In this document: positions 51,127 to 59,140 of the stretch, one piece after another | Layout: each line of letters opens with the position of its first letter | How positions within the stretch are numbered: position 1 is the stretch's first letter | Assembly: GCF_039521975.1 (NCBI RefSeq) | Contig: NZ_BAAACZ010000027.1 | Location: 12,633 to 76,632, forward strand | Source: Alkalibacillus silvisoli | Lineage (GTDB): Bacteria > Bacillota > Bacilli > Bacillales > Alkalibacillaceae | Direction of reading: 5' to 3' | Length of the DNA: 64,000 nt | Translations under genes and position numbers: made by a program | Notes under the pieces: model-generated | Database searches by the model: none | Seen by the model: the letters and a program-made list of their open reading frames with translations, nothing else | Told to the model about the DNA's origin: nothing

Positions 51127-53487
51127 ATGATCCAGTATAATTTCGGACGGGGAGAATATAAGGATTGGGTTGTAGCTGAGGCGGATTTTTCGCCAAACCA
51201 TTTGAAAAAGTTCGAAGCAATTATGGCGCTTGGGAATGGTTATATGGGGCTTCGTTCTGCGACAGAGGAGTCTTATTTCGGTGAAAAACGTAATCTGTTT
51301 GTTAACGGTACATTTAACCAAGCTGACCCGACAGAAGTAACGGAGCTTCCTAATTTAGCGGATGTGACACAAATTGACTTCTACGTCGATGGTGAGCGCT
51401 TTCATTTAGAGGTTGGGGAAGCAAATGATTATGTTAGAACGCTAAATTTAAAAACAGCTGAGTTGGTTCGCTCATTTACTTGGACCTCACCCCAAGGTAA
51501 ATCGTTTAAGTTCGATTGTCGTCGTTTTGTTTCATTAGATGAACGCCATTTAATTGGTATGAAGGTTGATGTTGAGGCATTAAATGAAGCTGCTTTCATT
51601 GAAATTGAAAGTACGATTAATGGTCAAACAACGAACACAGGAGCTCAACATTTTCTAAATGGAATACCTCGTATTTATGGGGACGATCAACTCGAGTATA
51701 CCCAAACAACTCGTCAGTCTAATGTTGATGTAGTGGTTGTTAGTCAACACCACTTATCTAAAGAGGCGGCTGTTGATAAGTTGATGGAAAGACGTAAAGT
51801 TGGTGTCAGTTATCAATTTGATATAGAGCCAGGTGAGACAGTCACCTTAGAGAAGTTGAATGTGATTTATACGAGTCGTGACCGAGAGTTTTTGCCTGGT
51901 GGAGCAAATCAAGAGACGATTAAGCAAAAAGCTCACCAAACATTACAACAAGTCTCACAACAAAGTTATGATCAATTACTAGCAAGTCATAGCCAAGCTT
52001 GGACTGAACAGATCTGGGGACGTTACAATTTTGAGATTAATAGTGAAGATCATTTCGATCAGCTTGCTGTTAGATTTTCAATTTATCATATGATGATTAT
52101 GACGCCTGACCATGATTCTAGAATGGGGATTGGTGCAAAAGGTTTATCTGGAGAAGGGTATAAGGGCCACTCATTTTGGGATACGGAGATTTTCGTTCTA
52201 CCATTCTTTATTTATTCAAATCCAAAGGTCGCTCGCTCTCTATTAACCTATCGTTATTACGGGTTAGAAAGTGCACGAGCTAAGGCTAAGGAGAATGGTT
52301 ACGAAGGTGCGATGTATCCATGGGAGATGGCATTTCCAGATGATGGTGAAGTGACGCCGCTTTATGGAGATATTGATATTGTAACAGGTGAAAGAAGTAA
52401 AATATGGACAGGTTTGATTGAACAGCATATTACAGCAGATATAGCATTTTCTGTTAATCAATACTATGAGGTCACTCATGATGAGCAATTTCTAAATGAT
52501 TACGGTTATGAAATGGTGTTTGAGAGTGCGAACTTTTGGGCGAGCCGTTATGAATGGAATGAAGCCAAAAATAGATACGAGATTCATAACGTTATAGGAC
52601 CAGATGAGTATAAAGAACATGTTAATAACAATGCCCATACGAATTATTTAAGTTATTTTAATTTAAAGCTAGCGATTAAGTATTATGAGTATTTAAGTGA
52701 GCAAAGCGAAAACGTTTTCGACCAACTTGATCAAACGTTTAACTTGAAAGCTAATTACGAGGACTGGAAAGAGAAAGCGGAGCACATCTTCTTACCAGCA
52801 CCTCGCGAAGAAGATGAGGTCATTCCACAAGATGATACGTATTTATCACTTAAAGAGATTGACTTAGATAAATATAAAAAGCAAACACAACCAAGAACGA
52901 TTTATAAAGATTATAATCAACCGCAAATTAATAAGCTTCAGGTGACGAAGCAAGCGGATGTGTTAGTTTTACTTTATTTACTTGAACAGACCTTCTTAAA
53001 GGCTGATTTAGGTTTTAATGATTTATTAAAACGTGCGAATTTTGATTATTATGAACCGCGCACACTTCATGATTCGTCACTCAGTTTATCTACTCATGCG
53101 ATTGTCGCGAGTGACTTTGAAATGATGGACATGGCTTATCATATGTTCCGTCGTGCTTCTGAGATTGACCTAGGTACTAACATGAAATCATCTAAAGAAG
53201 GGATTCATGCAGCGTCAATTGCAGGTATTTGGAGTATTGCTGTGTTTGGTTTTGCTGGTGTGAGGTTAACGCCAGGTGGTTTATCTATTAATCCGACTCT
53301 ACCAAAACAATGGAATTCTATGACGTTTAATATTGATTGGCAAGGTGAGCAGTTAAGGTTTGAGATTGACCAAGACAACTGTAAGATTTCAAAAGATTCT
53401 ATGACTGAACTGCCGATCACGATTCAAAATCAGGTGTTGAAGCTAAAAGACACTCTCACTGTTCCTTTAGCTTTTCAATATAATTAA
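51127..53487 (+). CDS. GH65 glycoside phosphorylase (first of two)
   Basis: The 786-residue cytoplasmic protein is an inverting alpha-glucoside phosphorylase. It has the N-terminal beta-sandwich (FEAIMALGNGYMGLRSATEE), a helical linker, and the (alpha/alpha)6 barrel with GLSGEGYKGHSFWDTEIFVL. The general acid Glu lies in GPDEY (about residue 491-495). The phosphate-site and C-terminal motifs KQADVLVLLYLLEQ and HDSSLSLSTHAI are present. GH65 members act on maltose, trehalose, kojibiose, nigerose or glucosylglycerol and release beta-glucose-1-phosphate. Specificity cannot be decided by eye. ATG 51127 fits GGAGAAGGGG; the upstream GTG at 51109 is part of that site. Confidence 0.88.
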   Translation: MIQYNFGRGEYKDWVVAEADFSPNHLKKFEAIMALGNGYMGLRSATEESYFGEKRNLFVNGTFNQADPTEVTELPNLADVTQIDFYVDGERFHLEVGEANDYVRTLNLKTAELVRSFTWTSPQGKSFKFDCRRFVSLDERHLIGMKVDVEALNEAAFIEIESTINGQTTNTGAQHFLNGIPRIYGDDQLEYTQTTRQSNVDVVVVSQHHLSKEAAVDKLMERRKVGVSYQFDIEPGETVTLEKLNVIYTSRDREFLPGGANQETIKQKAHQTLQQVSQQSYDQLLASHSQAWTEQIWGRYNFEINSEDHFDQLAVRFSIYHMMIMTPDHDSRMGIGAKGLSGEGYKGHSFWDTEIFVLPFFIYSNPKVARSLLTYRYYGLESARAKAKENGYEGAMYPWEMAFPDDGEVTPLYGDIDIVTGERSKIWTGLIEQHITADIAFSVNQYYEVTHDEQFLNDYGYEMVFESANFWASRYEWNEAKNRYEIHNVIGPDEYKEHVNNNAHTNYLSYFNLKLAIKYYEYLSEQSENVFDQLDQTFNLKANYEDWKEKAEHIFLPAPREEDEVIPQDDTYLSLKEIDLDKYKKQTQPRTIYKDYNQPQINKLQVTKQADVLVLLYLLEQTFLKADLGFNDLLKRANFDYYEPRTLHDSSLSLSTHAIVASDFEMMDMAYHMFRRASEIDLGTNMKSSKEGIHAASIAGIWSIAVFGFAGVRLTPGGLSINPTLPKQWNSMTFNIDWQGEQLRFEIDQDNCKISKDSMTELPITIQNQVLKLKDTLTVPLAFQYN
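52707..52720. promoter_or_regulatory. Intragenic perfect operator-like palindrome
   Basis: CGAAAACGTTTTCG is a perfect 14-bp palindrome inside the first GH65 gene. It shares the AAAACGTTTTCG core with the leader operator 1.66 kb upstream. LacI-family repressors often use such distant auxiliary operators for DNA looping. It may be chance, since the codons (SENVFD) are also acceptable. Confidence 0.45.
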
Positions 53488-53508
53488 ATTTTTAGGGGGA
53501 GAATCACA

Positions 53509-54762
53509 ATGAAATTTAATAAGCTATTTTTTGCTTTATTTGTTAGTGCATTACTCGTTTTAGCTGCTTGTGGTAGTGATAACGGAGATGCAGAAGATGC
53601 TGAGGGGGATACTGATGAAGGTGGCGAAGTAGAACAAATCTCAGTCTTCCAAAGTAAAGTGGAGATTTCTGAGCCATTAGAAGAATTAGCAGAAATGTAT
53701 GAAGAGGAAACAGGTATTGAAGTTGATGTATGGGGTACAACAGGTGACGATTACTTGTCGCAATTACAAGTACGTTTAAACAGTAACCAAGGCCCATCAA
53801 TCATGAGCGTACAAAATATTCAAGTTGCTGATCAGTTAGACTCATATCTATATGACTTAAGTGACATGGATGTAGCTGATGATATTGCGCCTGACATGGC
53901 TTTAGAGTTTGAAGATCGTTTAGTAGGTTTACCATACGGGATTGAAGGTTTCGGTTTAGTTTATAACAAAGATCTAGTTGACCCAGAAGATATTACGGAT
54001 TACGATTCATTCGTTCAAACGCTACAAGATTTTGAAGAAGAAGGCATTAACGGATTAATGCTTTCTCAAGAAGCTTACTTTTTAATTGGCCACATTAGTA
54101 ACTATCCGTTCTCTTTACAAGATGATTATATGGCGTTCATTGATGAGTTAAATGAAGGTGAAACAACGATGGCTGAGCATGATGAATTCCAAGAGTTTGG
54201 ACAGTTTATGGAGGCTATTCGTGAGCACACAGTCAATCCACTTGATGTTAACTATGATCGTCAAGTAGGTGACTTCGTAAATGGAGAAACAGCAATGATT
54301 CACCAAGGTAACTGGGTAGCTTCTATGTTAGCTGATTATGAGTTAGATTTTGAAGTTGGTTTAATGCCGTTCCCATTAGATGGTAATGACCAGCAAATCG
54401 TTGGCGTTGGTGGTAACTGGGGTGTAAACGGTAATAAGGATCAAGCTGAAATTGATGCTGCAATTGATTTCTTAGAGTGGATACACAACAGTGATGTCGG
54501 TCATGAGTATATGGTTGATGAGTTCGCTCACGTTCCTGGATTCACGCACATTGATGCTGATGGTTTAGACCCGCTAGCTCAAGAAGTGCTAGATGCTTCT
54601 AACAGTGGTGACACAATTCCTTGGGCACACAACTACTATCCAGCTGACATTGTACCAAACGACTTAGCACCAGCAGCAGAAGAGTTCTTCTTAGATGATA
54701 GCATGACTGGTGAAGAATTTATCGAGCGTTTAGATGAAGTTTGGGAAGGTGCAGTAAGATAA
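53509..54762 (+). CDS. ABC transporter sugar-binding lipoprotein
   Basis: The 417-residue protein has a lipobox LAAC (cysteine 21), an acidic linker and the family-1 solute-binding pattern: ELAEMYEEETGIEVDVW, LPYGIEGFGLVYNKDLV, GETAMIHQGNWVASML and AAIDFLEWIHNSDVGHEYM. It captures an oligosaccharide for the two permeases encoded downstream. Its mature surface is strongly acidic. It lies between the first GH65 gene and an internal terminator. Confidence 0.87.
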   Translation: MKFNKLFFALFVSALLVLAACGSDNGDAEDAEGDTDEGGEVEQISVFQSKVEISEPLEELAEMYEEETGIEVDVWGTTGDDYLSQLQVRLNSNQGPSIMSVQNIQVADQLDSYLYDLSDMDVADDIAPDMALEFEDRLVGLPYGIEGFGLVYNKDLVDPEDITDYDSFVQTLQDFEEEGINGLMLSQEAYFLIGHISNYPFSLQDDYMAFIDELNEGETTMAEHDEFQEFGQFMEAIREHTVNPLDVNYDRQVGDFVNGETAMIHQGNWVASMLADYELDFEVGLMPFPLDGNDQQIVGVGGNWGVNGNKDQAEIDAAIDFLEWIHNSDVGHEYMVDEFAHVPGFTHIDADGLDPLAQEVLDASNSGDTIPWAHNYYPADIVPNDLAPAAEEFFLDDSMTGEEFIERLDEVWEGAVR

Positions 54763-54778
54763 TAGGCTCAATGACAAG

Positions 54779-54819
54779 AAAATAACAGGGTCACCAATTG
54801 GTGTTCCCTGTTATTTTTT
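54779..54819 (+). terminator. Internal terminator after the sugar-binding protein gene
   Basis: AAAATAACAGGG (54779-54790) pairs with CCCTGTTATTTT (54806-54817), with an inner CACC/GGTG stem. TT and C follow. The downstream genes have no obvious new promoter, so partial read-through would give an excess of binding protein over permease, as is usual in such operons. Confidence 0.8.
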
Positions 54820-54852
54820 CCTTTCTTATATGGTTAAGGTGAGAAAAGAGGG

Positions 54853-55734
54853 ATGAAAGTGAGTAAACATCACAATAAACTTTGGTATTTAGTGTTTGTT
54901 TTGCCGTTGTTTATTATATTTGCGACGGTTGTTTTGATTCCGTTTTTTATTGGAATCTTTTACTCATTCTTTGAATGGGATGGGTTTTCTGCTAATCCAA
55001 TGGTTTATGTTGGGTTAGACAATTATATAGAATTAATTGATGATGGAAGGTTTTTAAATTCTGCTTGGTTAACGTTAGAGTTTACGATTTTAAGTCTAGT
55101 TCTTGTTAACGTACTAGGCTTAGGGTTCGCTTTAATTGTTACCTCAGCGTTAAAGTCGGCAAACTTTGCACGGACGATGTTTTTCATGCCAAACTTAATT
55201 GGTGGATTGATTTTAGGTTATATATGGCAGTTCATATTCTCAGATGGTTTTAGAGTGATCGGGGAGTTAACGGGATATGAAAATGTGTTTCGTAACTGGT
55301 TAACCGACACAGACCTTGCTATGTATGCTCTTGTCATCGTGTTCTCATGGCAAATGGCTGGTTATATGATGATTATTTACATTGCAGGGATTCAAAGTAT
55401 TCCAGGTGAAGTGATGGAAGCAGCTGAAATTGATGGTGCCAATTACTTCCAACGCCTTAAGAATGTTGTCTTGCCACTATTAATGCCTGCATTAACCATA
55501 AGTTTATTCTTAACGTTATCGTTTAGTTTCAAAATTTATGACGTCAACCTTTCCTTGACAGCTGGAGGACCTGCTAATTCGACTGAGCTATTAGCGATGC
55601 ATATTTATAATGAAATCTTTGGATATAACAACTATGGTTATGGTCAGGCGAAAGCGATTATCTTCTTTATCGTCATTGCGGCGATTACTCTGACTCAAGT
55701 TTATATGACGAAGAAGAGAGAGGTTGAAATGTAA
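54853..55734 (+). CDS. ABC sugar permease, MalF/UgpA type
   Basis: The 293-residue protein has six membrane helices and the inner-membrane EAA loop (MEAAEIDGANYFQRLKNVVL) followed by P-L-L-M-P. The N-terminal LVFVLPLFIIFATVVLIPFF and the motif GPANSTELLAMHIYNEIF are typical of CUT1 family permeases. The stop overlaps the next start. No ATPase gene is in the operon; such importers in Bacillaceae often share the MsmX ATPase encoded elsewhere. Confidence 0.87.
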   Translation: MKVSKHHNKLWYLVFVLPLFIIFATVVLIPFFIGIFYSFFEWDGFSANPMVYVGLDNYIELIDDGRFLNSAWLTLEFTILSLVLVNVLGLGFALIVTSALKSANFARTMFFMPNLIGGLILGYIWQFIFSDGFRVIGELTGYENVFRNWLTDTDLAMYALVIVFSWQMAGYMMIIYIAGIQSIPGEVMEAAEIDGANYFQRLKNVVLPLLMPALTISLFLTLSFSFKIYDVNLSLTAGGPANSTELLAMHIYNEIFGYNNYGYGQAKAIIFFIVIAAITLTQVYMTKKREVEM

Positions 55735-56570
55735 TGCGTCTCTTTAAGAAGTATTTTAAGGAAATTCTATTAGTAATTACAGCGTTAGTATTTTTATCAC
55801 CTGTTTATATTATGATCGTTAACTCATTTAAGAGTCGTTCAGAGTTATATGAGAATGTTTTAGCGTTGCCAGAGACGCTCACATTTGAACATTATATTCG
55901 GGCGATGGATCGAATGAACTTCGGTTTAGCCTTCTTTAACTCATTAGTGATCACGATTATATCGGTGTTTATTATCGTTATTTTATCGTCAATGACTGCA
56001 TGGATGTTGGCGCGTAAAGATAATACGTTAAGTCGTGTGATCTTTATGACGTTCATTGCCACGATGCTGATCCCGTTTCAAACGATTATGATGCCACTCA
56101 TTCAATTTATGGATCAAATTATGAGTACGACGGGGCTTCCGATGTTAAATACGAGAAGTGGTTTAATTTTCATGCATGTTGGCTTTAACGCGAGTTTAGC
56201 TGTATTCTTATATCATGGGTTTGTGAAATCAATTCCGATTTCTTTAGAGGAATCAGCTGAAATTGATGGAGCTAGTAAATTTACTGTATTTTGGAGAATA
56301 ATATTCCCGATTCTAAAACCGATTACTGTAACGGTTATTATTTTAAATGTGATTCAAATTTGGAACGACTATCTATTACCATCTTTAGTGTTAACCGATC
56401 AAAGCTTAAGGACGATTCCACTTGCAACGTTCTACTTCTTTGGTGAGTTTACGATTCAGTGGAACCAAGCTATGGCTGGTCTAGTATTAACGATTATTCC
56501 AGTTGTGATCTTCTATGCATTAGCACAAAAGCACATTATTAAAGGGATTGGCGAAGGTGCGGTGAAGTAG
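55734..56570 (+). CDS. ABC sugar permease, MalG/UgpE type
   Basis: The 278-residue protein has six membrane helices, the EAA loop (LEESAEIDGASKFTVFWRII) and the CUT1 N-terminal block FLSPVYIMIVNSFKSRSELY. It pairs with the preceding permease to form the channel. The C terminus KHIIKGIGEGAVK is the usual end of this subfamily. A DUF624 gene follows after 26 bp. Confidence 0.88.
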   Translation: MRLFKKYFKEILLVITALVFLSPVYIMIVNSFKSRSELYENVLALPETLTFEHYIRAMDRMNFGLAFFNSLVITIISVFIIVILSSMTAWMLARKDNTLSRVIFMTFIATMLIPFQTIMMPLIQFMDQIMSTTGLPMLNTRSGLIFMHVGFNASLAVFLYHGFVKSIPISLEESAEIDGASKFTVFWRIIFPILKPITVTVIILNVIQIWNDYLLPSLVLTDQSLRTIPLATFYFFGEFTIQWNQAMAGLVLTIIPVVIFYALAQKHIIKGIGEGAVK

Positions 56571-56596
56571 TCGTATAGGTTTTAGGAGGTGAAGCC

Positions 56597-57289
56597 ATGA
56601 ATGGATTCAGTCTATCAGGATGGATTGTCGCATTATCACGATGGGTTGCTAGGTTTGCATTAACGAATGTTAGTTGGTTTTTACTTAATATCCCAACGTG
56701 GTTTTTAGTTTATTCTTGGTATTTAAGTGACAACAAAATAGCAATAATCCATTATGTTCTGTTCATGGTTGTATTCATCTTGATCTTTTTCCCAACGACA
56801 AGAGCCATGTTTATGTCAATTCGTTATTGGATGTTAGAGCAAAATGAGAAAAATAAGCAAACACACTATTTTAGAACATTGTTCAAATATTATAAAAGCT
56901 ATCTGAAAACAAACGTGCTATTTACCGTTATATGGCTGATTTGGCTGATCGATATTTATATTTTATCTGACGTATCTGAAGTGCTTTTTATTGTTTTTCT
57001 CGGGCTAGGTGTATTTATATTTGCGTTTCAAATGATTTTTTTCTGTATGGAAGCGCACCTTGACATGACGATGAAAGATCGGTTGAAGTATGCCGCTTTT
57101 ACAACAGTTGGTAGCCCAGTTTTATCGATTTTTATTTTATTTGTAACAGGGATGATCGCCTACATTTCCTTGTTTCAATTCACAGCGTTGATTCCCTTTT
57201 TCTCAGGTGTAGCCATCGCGTATTTAGCCTTATTAATGTTTAATCATTGGACTGAGAGTGTCAAAAATAAAGCAGAGCAGAGGAAGTGA
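56597..57289 (+). CDS. DUF624 (YesL-family) membrane protein
   Basis: The 230-residue protein has five to six membrane helices and the DUF624 features: W-F-L-L-N-I-P near residue 28 (WFLLNIPTWFLVYSW) and PTTRAMFMSIRYWMLEQN. YesL-like proteins are common in CUT1 sugar-ABC operons of Firmicutes, but their role is unknown. A transporter accessory function is inferred from context. It ends five bases before the LacI gene. Confidence 0.8.
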   Translation: MNGFSLSGWIVALSRWVARFALTNVSWFLLNIPTWFLVYSWYLSDNKIAIIHYVLFMVVFILIFFPTTRAMFMSIRYWMLEQNEKNKQTHYFRTLFKYYKSYLKTNVLFTVIWLIWLIDIYILSDVSEVLFIVFLGLGVFIFAFQMIFFCMEAHLDMTMKDRLKYAAFTTVGSPVLSIFILFVTGMIAYISLFQFTALIPFFSGVAIAYLALLMFNHWTESVKNKAEQRK

Positions 57290-57294
57290 AGTGA

Positions 57295-58338
57295 ATGGTT
57301 TCGATTAAAGATGTCGCAAAGAAAGCTGGCGTTTCTGTTGGCGTTGTATCGAAGGCGTTTAACAATTATCCAGATGTCGGTAAGGAGACTAGAAAGCGGA
57401 TTATGGATATAGCACAAGAGCTAGATTATTCACCAAATCGAATTGCAAGGAATTTATCATCAAAGAAAAACTCAGCGATTAGCTTAATTTCCTCTGGCTT
57501 TGAAGAAAATGATCAAAAGGATAATAACTCATTTGAGCTGTTTAAAGGCATCTACTTTGGTAGTCAACAGCTTAATTTAGATTTCTCGATTTATTTTACG
57601 GATTCATTCAAGCAGCAAGAGCAGAGCTACGTTCAGTTCTGTCGTGAGCGTAATATTGGTGGGGCGATTTTACAAGGGATTAAGCTTGATGATCCCTTTT
57701 TTAAAGAAATGGTCGATACGAACGTTCCTTGCGTGTTAATCGACGTTGTAATGGATGAACCGCAGAGCTGTGTAGGAAGCGTGACGATTCAAAACCGTAA
57801 AGCAACAGAAGATTTGACGGCATATTTAATTGAACGTGGCCATCGTGATATTGCGATTATGGCAGGGACAAAAGAAGCCTATGTGAATGAAGAAAGGCTT
57901 AAAGGCGTACAAGATGCATTGTTGAAACATGGGTTAACGTTTGAAGATAAGATGCTATTTTATGCGGACTTTGATGATCAACAAGCATATGAAAAAGCGA
58001 AAACATATTTAAAGACACATCGACCAACAGCATTTGTCTGTTTAAGCGATTTGATGGCATACGGTGTCATGAAAGCAGCGCAAGAACTTGGGCTCTCAGT
58101 CCCGGAAGATGTGTCTGTTGTCGGGTTTGACAATTCGATGATTGCAGGGATGACAACCCCTACGATTACAACAATTGCCCAAGATTTTTTTGAAATGGGG
58201 CGCCAATCTGCTCTTTTATTAAACCGAATTGTTAACGGAGAGTCGAAAGAAAATGAAATCTATTTAAATTATGAACTACTAGAACGTGAGAGTGTACAAG
58301 ATTTTACGAACAGCGATAGAAAGGAACATGAATCATGA
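57295..58338 (+). CDS. LacI-family regulator of the GH65/sulfatase operon
   Basis: The 347-residue protein has a LacI HTH (SIKDVAKKAGVSVGVVSKAF), hinge (YSPNRIARNLSSKKNSA) and effector domain with LACI-type PEDVSVVGFDNSMIAGMTTP. The recognition helix VGVVSKAF differs from the other two LacI proteins in the window. Its likely operators are AAAACGTTTTCG in the leader and the intragenic copy at 52707. Its TGA overlaps the ATG of the beta-phosphoglucomutase gene. The effector may be the imported disaccharide or a sugar phosphate. Confidence 0.82.
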   Translation: MVSIKDVAKKAGVSVGVVSKAFNNYPDVGKETRKRIMDIAQELDYSPNRIARNLSSKKNSAISLISSGFEENDQKDNNSFELFKGIYFGSQQLNLDFSIYFTDSFKQQEQSYVQFCRERNIGGAILQGIKLDDPFFKEMVDTNVPCVLIDVVMDEPQSCVGSVTIQNRKATEDLTAYLIERGHRDIAIMAGTKEAYVNEERLKGVQDALLKHGLTFEDKMLFYADFDDQQAYEKAKTYLKTHRPTAFVCLSDLMAYGVMKAAQELGLSVPEDVSVVGFDNSMIAGMTTPTITTIAQDFFEMGRQSALLLNRIVNGESKENEIYLNYELLERESVQDFTNSDRKEHES

Positions 58339-59003
58339 CAATGCCTCAAGCATTTATATTTGATTTAGATGGCGTCATTACCGATACAGCAGAATTACAT
58401 TATCAAGCATGGAAGCGGTTAGCTGATTCTTTAGAAATTACGATTGATCGAGACTTTAATGAAAAGTTAAAAGGGATCGGACGTATGGAATCATTAGAGA
58501 AGATTTTAGCGCTTGCTCCTGATCAACAAAACCTGTCGCAGGAACTTAAAGATGCCCTTGCGACTAAGAAAAATGATCATTATGTGGACTTGTTAAAAAT
58601 GATTAATGAAGAGGACATCTTACCAGGGATTAAAGCTTTATTAATGCGAATTCGTAAAGAAGGAATTCACGTTGGTTTAGCATCAGCGAGTAAAAATGCG
58701 AAGTACGTATTGAGTGAACTTGGCCTAATCGATCAGTTTGACTATATTGTTGATGCAGCACAAGTCTCTAAAGGTAAACCAGATCCTGAAACATTCACCC
58801 GTGCAGCTGATTATTTTGGTGTTGATTATAATCAGTGTATTGGGATTGAAGATGCGCCATCTGGAGTACTGGCAGTGAACGGTGCGGGAATGTTTTCAGT
58901 CGCTGTTGGCTCTGCTGAAGCATTGGGCCATGCGCATTACCGAGTTGATCAGACAAGTCAGCTTGATTTTGATACGATTATTGAAGCTTATAGTGTGGAG
59001 TGA
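58335..59003 (+). CDS. pgmB: Beta-phosphoglucomutase (HAD family)
   Basis: The 222-residue protein has the HAD nucleophile motif FIFDLDGVITDTAELHYQAW, the cap segment RMESLEKILA, motif II GLASASKN and motif III/IV KGKPDPETF with GIEDAPSGVLAV. It converts beta-glucose-1-phosphate to glucose-6-phosphate. This is the natural partner of GH65 phosphorylases, which release the beta anomer. It is coupled to lacI by ATGA overlap and followed by a phased repeat array before the second GH65 gene. Confidence 0.92.
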   Translation: MTMPQAFIFDLDGVITDTAELHYQAWKRLADSLEITIDRDFNEKLKGIGRMESLEKILALAPDQQNLSQELKDALATKKNDHYVDLLKMINEEDILPGIKALLMRIRKEGIHVGLASASKNAKYVLSELGLIDQFDYIVDAAQVSKGKPDPETFTRAADYFGVDYNQCIGIEDAPSGVLAVNGAGMFSVAVGSAEALGHAHYRVDQTSQLDFDTIIEAYSVE

Positions 59004-59100
59004 GCGCTGATAAATATGTGTGAACGCTGATAAAGTGTCGCGAGCGCTGATAAACTTAGCATGAACGCTGATAAAAGTTGCTCGAACGCTGATAAATATG
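59001..59100 (+). repeat. 20-bp-phased repeat array, GCGCTGATAAA type, inside an operon (module C)
   Basis: CGCTGATAAA cores start at 59005, 59025, 59045, 59066 and 59087 (20, 20, 21, 21 bp). The array begins at the stop codon of pgmB and ends 40 bases before the start of the second GH65 gene. It is the only module in the window that separates two co-directional genes of one pathway with no visible terminator. Confidence 0.88.
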
Positions 59101-59140
59101 CGAAATACTTATCTTTTTTAAAAGAGTGGGAGTGTCGATT

